NCBI GenBank assembly: GCA_963773745.1
Contig: CAVZCL010000004.1
Location: 1-64,000 of the forward strand
Length of the DNA: 64,000 nt
Direction of reading: 5' to 3'
Source: UBA5069 sp963773745
GTDB taxonomy: Bacteria > Chloroflexota > Anaerolineae > Caldilineales > Caldilineaceae
Position 1 is the stretch's first letter; every line of letters begins with the position of its first letter. Both the position numbers and the translations under genes were made by a program. The notes beneath the pieces are model-generated. The model searched no databases. It was not told the origin of the DNA and saw nothing but the letters and a program-made list of their open reading frames with translations. Of the stretch, positions 59,131 through 64,000 are shown in pieces.

Positions 59131-59297
59131 AACAGCTTCAACGCAAAGGCGCAAAGGTGGCAAAGAGCGCAAAGGAAAAGCAAGAAAAGCAAAGAACAGC
59201 GCCATTGCAGATGGCAGCTGTGCGTTGTTGTCCTTCTTGTTGTTCTTGCTTTTCCTTTGCGCTCTTTGCCACCTTTGCGCCTTTGCGTTGAAATGTG
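59131..59297. repeat. AACGCAAAGG-family palindrome (conserved-loop subfamily)
   Basis: Left agcttcaacgcaaaggcgc, right gcgcctttgcgttgaaatg. Loop word gcagatggcagctgtgcgtt. It sits inside the mreD-mrdA gap, where readthrough must be possible if the cluster is one operon. Confidence 0.85.
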
Positions 59298-59314
59298 AAA
59301 TTCATCGTATCAGC

Positions 59315-59878
59315 CTAGAGCGCCGCGTCGGTGGTCTCGGGCACCATGTTTAGCAGCGGCACCAGCGCGAGCATCACCAGCGAATTGTACGCAATTGACG
59401 GCAGCACCACATTCTCAAGTGTCGCCATAAAGGGCAGCATGTGCTGCACGCCCTGCGGCTGCACGCCTGCCAGGAAGGGCAGGTTCATTGTAAATTCGAG
59501 CGCGAAAAGCACCACGATGTAGGTGACGCCATAGGCCAGTGTACCCAGCGCGGCGGCGCTCAGCGGCACCAGCACGTTGAAGCGCGAGAGGGTGTGGTGA
59601 CCCGGCGCAGCCACCAGCGCGGCAACCAGCAGCGCCAGGCTCGAACTGCCCATGGGGCCGCCGCTGAAGAGGTCCAGCGCGACGCCCCCCACAAAAGCCC
59701 ACAATATGCCCGACTGCGCACCGTAGACGAGCGTCCCCAGGAGCACAAGGATGAGCACCAGGTCCGGTTTGACGTTGCGCACTTCAATGCGCGTGAGCAT
59801 GGTGGATTGCACCAGCGCGGCCAGGAAGAGCCCGGGGATCATCAAATAGTAGAGCAGGTCGCGGCGGCCGACTGTCAT
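59315..59878 (-). CDS. mreD: Rod shape-determining protein MreD
   Basis: 187 aa with about five membrane segments (PGLFLAALVQSTMLTRIEV at the start, VLILVLLGTLVYG, a glycine-rich FVGGVALDLFSGGPMGSSSL). It couples MreB/MreC to PBP2/RodA. ATG 59878 overlaps the mreC stop by four bases (ATGA), indicating translational coupling. Confidence 0.9.
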   Translation of the reverse strand: MTVGRRDLLYYLMIPGLFLAALVQSTMLTRIEVRNVKPDLVLILVLLGTLVYGAQSGILWAFVGGVALDLFSGGPMGSSSLALLVAALVAAPGHHTLSRFNVLVPLSAAALGTLAYGVTYIVVLFALEFTMNLPFLAGVQPQGVQHMLPFMATLENVVLPSIAYNSLVMLALVPLLNMVPETTDAAL

Positions 59879-60867
59879 GGCTGGGTGGCTCCTGCGGGCT
59901 GCTCGCTTTCCGTGGGCTGCGCGCCGTCCGCTGGCGCACGCGCGTCCGGAGTTGTCGCATCAGGCAGGGTTTCGCCAGGCACAGCCTCGCCAGGAATTGT
60001 CTGCAGGCTGGCAGGGTCAATCTCCAGCGGGTTGAAGTTCGTGACCACGGCCACAAGCTCGAGGCTGTTGAAGTCCACCGTCGGCTGCACCACCGCCTGC
60101 TGGAAGACGTCGATATCGCGCTGGTTAATCTGCACCACCTGGCCAATCGGAATGCCCTTGGGGAAGTTGCCGCCCAGCCCCGATGTGAGCACGACTTCGC
60201 CCACGCTCAGCGCCGCACCCTGCTGCAGGTAATCCATGAGCAGATTGCCCCCCGGCCCGCCGCGCACAATACCGTTGAGGCGGCTGCTCTGCAAAATAGC
60301 ATTCACGGAGCTGTTCGAGTCTGTGATCAGCAGCACCTTGGATGTGCCCCTGTTCACCTCGCTAATGCGCCCCACCAGCCCCTGGTTGGTGACGACCGGC
60401 ATGCCCACCTCAATACCGTGGCGCTCGCCCAGGTCGATGATGAGCGTCTCCAGAAAATTGTTGGCTTCCTGGCCAATTGCGCGGCCCACAATCTGCGCGC
60501 CGCGCAGCTCAAGGCTGGGGCGTGTCTGTGCAAAGTTGAGCAGCTGGCGCAAGCGCTGGTTTTCCTGCTCCACCTCGCGCAGGGCAAAGTTCTCGGCCAG
60601 CAGGTCTTCGTTGCGCTGGCCCAGCTCGGCGGCCGTCTGACGCATGGTGCGAATGCCCACCACAAAATCCACCGCACCTGCCGTGTTGTCGGCAACCCCG
60701 GTGGCGCCCACCTGCGCCGGCGTGGTGATGTTGGCAATGAAGCTCTGAATCGGCTGCAGCTGGCCCGTAATTTGGAGCGCCATGAGCAGAACCGCTGCCA
60801 GAATGAGCAGCAGCAAGCGCACAACGATCTCGCTTAGGGACCAGCCACGGCGTTCAGTGTTTCGCAT
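59875..60867 (-). CDS. mreC: Rod shape-determining protein MreC
   Basis: 330 aa from the ATG at 60867; the open frame upstream runs through a word repeat and is not part of the protein. Membrane anchor at about 14-32, coiled coil at about 72-110 (GQRNEDLLAENFALREVEQE), then the two beta domains: IIDLGERHGIEVGMPVVTNQG, GLVGRISEVNRGTSKVLLIT, GNLLMDYLQQGAALSVGE and VVLTSGLGGNFPKGIPIGQV. A Pro/Thr-rich tail of about 45 residues follows. Periplasmic scaffold for the elongasome. Confidence 0.95.
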   Translation of the reverse strand: MRNTERRGWSLSEIVVRLLLLILAAVLLMALQITGQLQPIQSFIANITTPAQVGATGVADNTAGAVDFVVGIRTMRQTAAELGQRNEDLLAENFALREVEQENQRLRQLLNFAQTRPSLELRGAQIVGRAIGQEANNFLETLIIDLGERHGIEVGMPVVTNQGLVGRISEVNRGTSKVLLITDSNSSVNAILQSSRLNGIVRGGPGGNLLMDYLQQGAALSVGEVVLTSGLGGNFPKGIPIGQVVQINQRDIDVFQQAVVQPTVDFNSLELVAVVTNFNPLEIDPASLQTIPGEAVPGETLPDATTPDARAPADGAQPTESEQPAGATQP

Positions 60868-60869
60868 TT

Positions 60870-60944
60870 TTGGGGTGTGGGGTGTCGGGTATAGGGTGTC
60901 GGGTGGGGGGGCGAGATATCTACACCCTACACCCCACACCCTGC
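60870..60944. repeat. GGGTGTGGGGTGT word-repeat hairpin
   Basis: ggggtgtggggtgtcgggta faces acaccctacaccccacaccc around a short loop in the 79-bp mreB-mreC gap. It is the same vocabulary as at 1316-1366. Confidence 0.7.
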
Positions 60945-60946
60945 CG

Positions 60947-62017
60947 TTATCGAATGTTCGCCTTGCGCTGCATGCTTGTCAGCGTTTCGCGATAGAATTC
61001 GGGCTTTTCCAGAATCATGCCCGTGCCCATAACGACGGCGGTGAGGGGGTTGTCGGCCACATAGACATGCATGCGCGTCTCGTCCTGCAAACGCTGCGCC
61101 AGCCCTTGCAGCAGCGCGCCGCCGCCCGCCAGCACAATGCCATATTCCATGAGGTCGGCTACAAGTTCGGGGGGTGTTTCGTCGAGCGTGCCCTTGACGG
61201 CATCCACAATCACCTGGACGGAGCCGGAGAGCGCCTCGCGGATCTCCACGGAGCTGACCTCCACCGCCTCGGGCAGTCCGGTGATGAGGTTGCGGCCGCG
61301 CAGGATCATGGTGCGCTCGCGCTCAAGCGGGTAGGCCGAGCCAATTTCGATCTTGGCGCGCTCGGCCATGCGCTCGCCAATCAGCAGGTTGTACTTCTGG
61401 CGCGCATAGTTGACGATGTCCTCGTTCATCTCGTCGCCCGCGACGCGGATGGAGCGCGAGACGACAATGCCGCCCAGCGAAATCACCGCCACTTCGGTTG
61501 TGCCGCCGCCAATGTCCACAATCATCGAGCCGACCGACTCGGTGACGGGCAGCCCCGCGCCGATTGCGGCGGCCATTGGCTCTTCCACAAGCCCCGCCTC
61601 GCGTGCGCCTGCGCTAATGGCGGCGTCGCGCACGGCGCGCTTCTCCACTTCGGTGACGCCTGAGGGAATGCCGATGACGACACGCGGGCGCGCCGTACCA
61701 AAGGCACGGTTGCCATGCACCTTGCCAATGAAGTGATGAATCATCTGCTCCGTCACGTCAAAGTCGGAGATCACACCATCCTGCAGAGGACGGATGGCGA
61801 CGATGTGGGCGGGCGTGCGGCCCACCATCTCCTTGGCATCGCGCCCAATCGCCTTGACGCGGTTGCGCTGACGTGACGATTTGTCGATGGCCACTACCGA
61901 CGGTTCATTAATGACAATGCCGCGGTTTTTGACATGCACGAGCGTATTCGCCGTGCCGAGGTCAATCCCGATATCGAGCGAAAAAAGGCCCAGGAGCCAG
62001 TCAAATGGGTTGTTCAC
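60947..62017 (-). CDS. mreB: Rod shape-determining actin MreB
   Basis: 356 aa from GTG 62017 (VNNPFDWLLGLF); GGAG lies about 11 nt upstream, and the extended frame to 62152 has no similarity. Phosphate 1 LDIGIDLGTANTLVHVK, phosphate 2 MIVDIGGGTTEVAVISLGG and the adenosine motif GIVLAGGGALLQGLAQRL are intact; VGRTPAHIVAIRPLQDGVISDFD is typical. It has an N-terminal amphipathic stretch (NPFDWLLGLF). First gene of the mre-mrd-min cluster. Confidence 0.96.
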   Translation of the reverse strand: MNNPFDWLLGLFSLDIGIDLGTANTLVHVKNRGIVINEPSVVAIDKSSRQRNRVKAIGRDAKEMVGRTPAHIVAIRPLQDGVISDFDVTEQMIHHFIGKVHGNRAFGTARPRVVIGIPSGVTEVEKRAVRDAAISAGAREAGLVEEPMAAAIGAGLPVTESVGSMIVDIGGGTTEVAVISLGGIVVSRSIRVAGDEMNEDIVNYARQKYNLLIGERMAERAKIEIGSAYPLERERTMILRGRNLITGLPEAVEVSSVEIREALSGSVQVIVDAVKGTLDETPPELVADLMEYGIVLAGGGALLQGLAQRLQDETRMHVYVADNPLTAVVMGTGMILEKPEFYRETLTSMQRKANIR

Positions 62018-62170
62018 GCGTCTTCGATCTCCGGCAGCACCCGGGGGCTGCGTTCTTCCGGGCCGACATGGGGCAGCAGAGATTGCTGCCAGGGCAGGCG
62101 TGCGCGTTTCGCGCCAAGAGGCGCACCCGCCCATTGGGTGCGGACGCGCCACAGACTCATGCCCGTTCCG

Positions 62171-62198
62171 AGTATATCATAGCGCGCGGCGCGCTCAA
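62171..62198 (-). promoter_or_regulatory. Promoter of the mre-min cluster
   Basis: Minus-strand -35 TTGAGC (62198-62193), 16-bp spacer, -10 TATACT (62176-62171). It gives a leader of about 150 nt before mreB. The rest of 62018-62170 shows no gene. Confidence 0.6.
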
Positions 62199-62230
62199 GA
62201 ATCAGCCCCCAACTACAGACGGTGCAACGG

Positions 62231-62372
62231 ACAGAACTACGACGCAGAGCAGGCGCAAAGAGCGCGAAGGAAGCGCAAAGATAACGCGACAACAAGACAG
62301 CGCTAGTCTTCGTTGTTGCTTATCGTTTGCGCTTCCTTCGCTTTCTTTGCGCCTCTGCGTCGTAGTTCTGTT
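62231..62372. repeat. AACGCAAAGG-related palindrome (TACGACGCAGAGG variant)
   Basis: Left acagaactacgacgcagag, right ctctgcgtcgtagttctgt, with ggaagcgcaaag/ctttctttgcgc inside. It lies between the divergent mreB and tilS genes and ends 10 bp before the tilS -10 element. Confidence 0.8.
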
Positions 62373-62381
62373 GTTGCAGTG

Positions 62382-62387
62382 TATAAT
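62382..62387 (+). promoter_or_regulatory. tilS -10 element (leaderless start)
   Basis: Exact TATAAT ends 6 bp before the tilS ATG, so transcription would begin at the start codon. No good -35 is visible and no Shine-Dalgarno fits in between. Confidence 0.5.
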
Positions 62388-62393
62388 CGCCCC

Positions 62394-63919
62394 ATGGCTG
62401 ATGACCTGGTAGCTGTGGTGGAAAAGGCGCTGGCGCACGCCCACGTGGCGGGCCCGGGCAGCGTAATCGTCGCGGCCGTCAGCGGCGGCATGGACAGCGT
62501 GGTGCTGGCCCACATGCTGCACAGCCTGGCGCCAGAACGCGGCCTCGCGCTCCACCTGGCCCATTTTGACCACGCGCTGCGTCCTGACTCCGCCGCCGAT
62601 GCCGCCTTTGTGGCCGAGCTGGCCGCCGGGTGGGGCTTGCCGCTGCATGTGGCGCGCTGGGCACACGGTGGCGTCTTCGTGGGTGGGGTGGAGGCAGCGG
62701 CGCGTGCGGCACGCTACCGCTTCCTGGCCAAAGTCGCCGGCACGGTCACACCCACGGGCCGGCAGCCGCTGGTGGTTGTGGCGCACCACGCCGATGATCA
62801 GGCCGAGACGCTCCTGCTCAACCTGACGCGCGGCAGCGGGCTTTACGGTCTGGCTGGAATGCGCGTGGAAGCGCCATGGGAGCAGCCGGTGCGCAGGACG
62901 ACGGTGCGCAGGACGACGGTGCGCAGCCCCCTGTCCCTGTGCGCATTTTGCGCCCGCTGCTGCGCACGCCTCGCCACGCGCTCGCCGCCTATGCCGCGCA
63001 GCACGCGCTCACCTGGCGCGAGGACGCGAGCAACGCAGACACCGACCGCACGCGCAACTTTCTACGCCATGAGCTGATTCCCCTGCTTGCCGAGCGCAAC
63101 CCCGCCATTGTGGAGACGCTGGCACGCACTGCCCAACTGCTGGCGCAGGAGGCGGAGCGTCTCGATGCGCTCGATGCGCGCTTGCTGGCGCAGGCCACTG
63201 TGGCCGAGGCAGCAACTGTGCGCCTGCTGCTGCGCCACGCGACCCTGCACAATGCTGCCTGGGGCGACCGCTGCGGTATGCTGCGGCTGGGGCTGCGCCG
63301 CACCTTTTCTGCGCGCGAGGTGGCCATGGCGCACATTGAGGCGCTGGCCGCTACGGTCGACGGGCCAGCGCACGCCACCGGCCCCCATCCGCTGGTAGAG
63401 GGCATTGCGTGGAGCATCCTCTACGTGGATGGCGAGGCGCTGCTGAGCATCCATCGCGCCGATGCGCTGCCTGTGCAGCCCGCGACGCCCTGGCTGGATG
63501 GTGCGTGGCGCGATGCTGACTCTGGCGATCCGCTCATTCTCTCCGGTTGCGCCGCCCGTGCCAATGGCTGGATGCTGAAAGTTGAGCCGGTTGAGTGCCC
63601 ACCACATACAACGCTGCACGCCCCGTGGGAACTCTGGCTGGATGCGACGCTGTTCAACGGCCTCCGGTTAACCGTGCCGCGCGCCGGTATGCGCATGGCC
63701 CCGCAGGGCATGGGCGGCCGCACGCGCACGCTGGGCGACATCTTCACGGACCGCAAGGTGCCCGCGGCGCTGCGCCCGGGCTGGCCCGTGATTGTGAACG
63801 CCGAGGGACGCGTGCTCTGGCTCTGCGGGCTGGTGGTGGCGGAGGGCGCGCATGCGCAACCGGGCGCGCCTGCACTGCACCTGCATTGGCGCAAGGATAA
63901 TTTGGAGGAGACGCAATGA
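62394..63919 (+). CDS. tilS: tRNA(Ile)-lysidine synthase TilS, frameshifted
   Basis: Converts C34 of tRNA-Ile(CAU) to lysidine; normally essential. PP-loop VAAVSGGMDSVVLAHML at residues 28-44, then LAHFDHALRPDS and VVAHHADDQAETLLLNLTRGSG. The frame breaks between about 62870 and 62935, where a 15-bp unit (ggtgcgcaggacgac) is tandemly repeated; the next frame resumes with VRILRPLLRTPRHALAAY, REDASNADTDRTRNFLRHEL and the C-terminal TilS domain (TLGDIFTDRKVPAALRPGWP). All domains are present, about 508 aa, so an indel error is likely. Its stop overlaps the next start (ATGA). Confidence 0.9.
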
Positions 63920-64000
63920 GCCGCGCCAACATCAAGCCGCTGGTCCACTGGGCCATTGCCAAGGGCTACACGCTGCGCTTTGGCGAGCGTACGCCCGAGC
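63916..64000 (+). CDS. Start of an unidentified gene coupled to tilS
   Basis: ATG 63916 overlaps the tilS stop (ATGA), with GGAGGA 8-10 nt upstream. The 28 visible residues (MSRANIKPLVHWAIAKGYTL onward, LRFGERTPE) are too few to assign a family. It continues beyond the window. Confidence 0.6.
   Translation, partial: MSRANIKPLVHWAIAKGYTLRFGERTPE

Overview
The window is a GC-rich bacterial chromosome segment that best fits Chloroflexota (Anaerolineae/Caldilineae-like). The reasons are a Gram-negative-type mre-min-rodA cell-shape cluster, large secreted repeat proteins ending in a YLP-type tail, DUF4012 and DUF2723 envelope proteins, a selenoprotein-type SelD, and many long palindromic intergenic elements built on the word AACGCAAAGGCGCAAAG. 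The assignment is inferred from gene content; no rRNA is present.

Layout. 0-1.3 kb: 5' part of a Type IIG restriction-methylase, frameshifted. 1.8-7.2 kb: recN, an NfeD-type membrane protease, an MBL hydrolase and a PIG-L deacetylase. 7.3-10.3 kb: a four-gene minus-strand operon (ABM monooxygenase, PdxA-family dehydrogenase, GNAT, DUF1537 kinase), probably four-carbon acid-sugar catabolism. 10.7-13.5 kb: a decayed GH13 / LLM-oxidoreductase pair. 13.8-21.8 kb: malate synthase, an orphan AMP-binding C-terminal domain, an ECF S component plus EcfT, alanine dehydrogenase, and a GH130 glycosidase with its LacI regulator. 22-23.7 kb: TerC and a JAMM peptidase. 23.8-38.8 kb: a long minus-strand envelope/exopolysaccharide region (DUF4012, DUF2723, SH3 protein, polyprenyl glycosylphosphotransferase, GT2, a sortase-like lipoprotein without catalytic residues, two giant tandem repeat proteins). 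39-45 kb: tRNA-Sec, a conserved hypothetical, an S8 protease, an esterase, an ATP-grasp protein, and SelD with an in-frame UGA at its active site, followed by an IS630 remnant. 45.6-51.3 kb: two type I glutamine synthetases and a molybdopterin oxidoreductase. 51.4-62 kb: a hexapeptide-repeat secreted protein, then mreB-mreC-mreD-mrdA-minC-minD-rodA on the minus strand. 62.4-64 kb: tilS and the start of a coupled gene.

Two features dominate the window beyond gene content. First, nearly every gene junction carries a long inverted repeat, from several families, some of them perfect palindromes of 48-100 bp. Three genes take their last codons from such repeats. Second, about twenty single-base frame disruptions occur, mostly in G/C runs, including in tilS and a glutamine synthetase. 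That pattern suggests residual sequencing indels more than gene loss, although the GH13/LLM region looks truly eroded.
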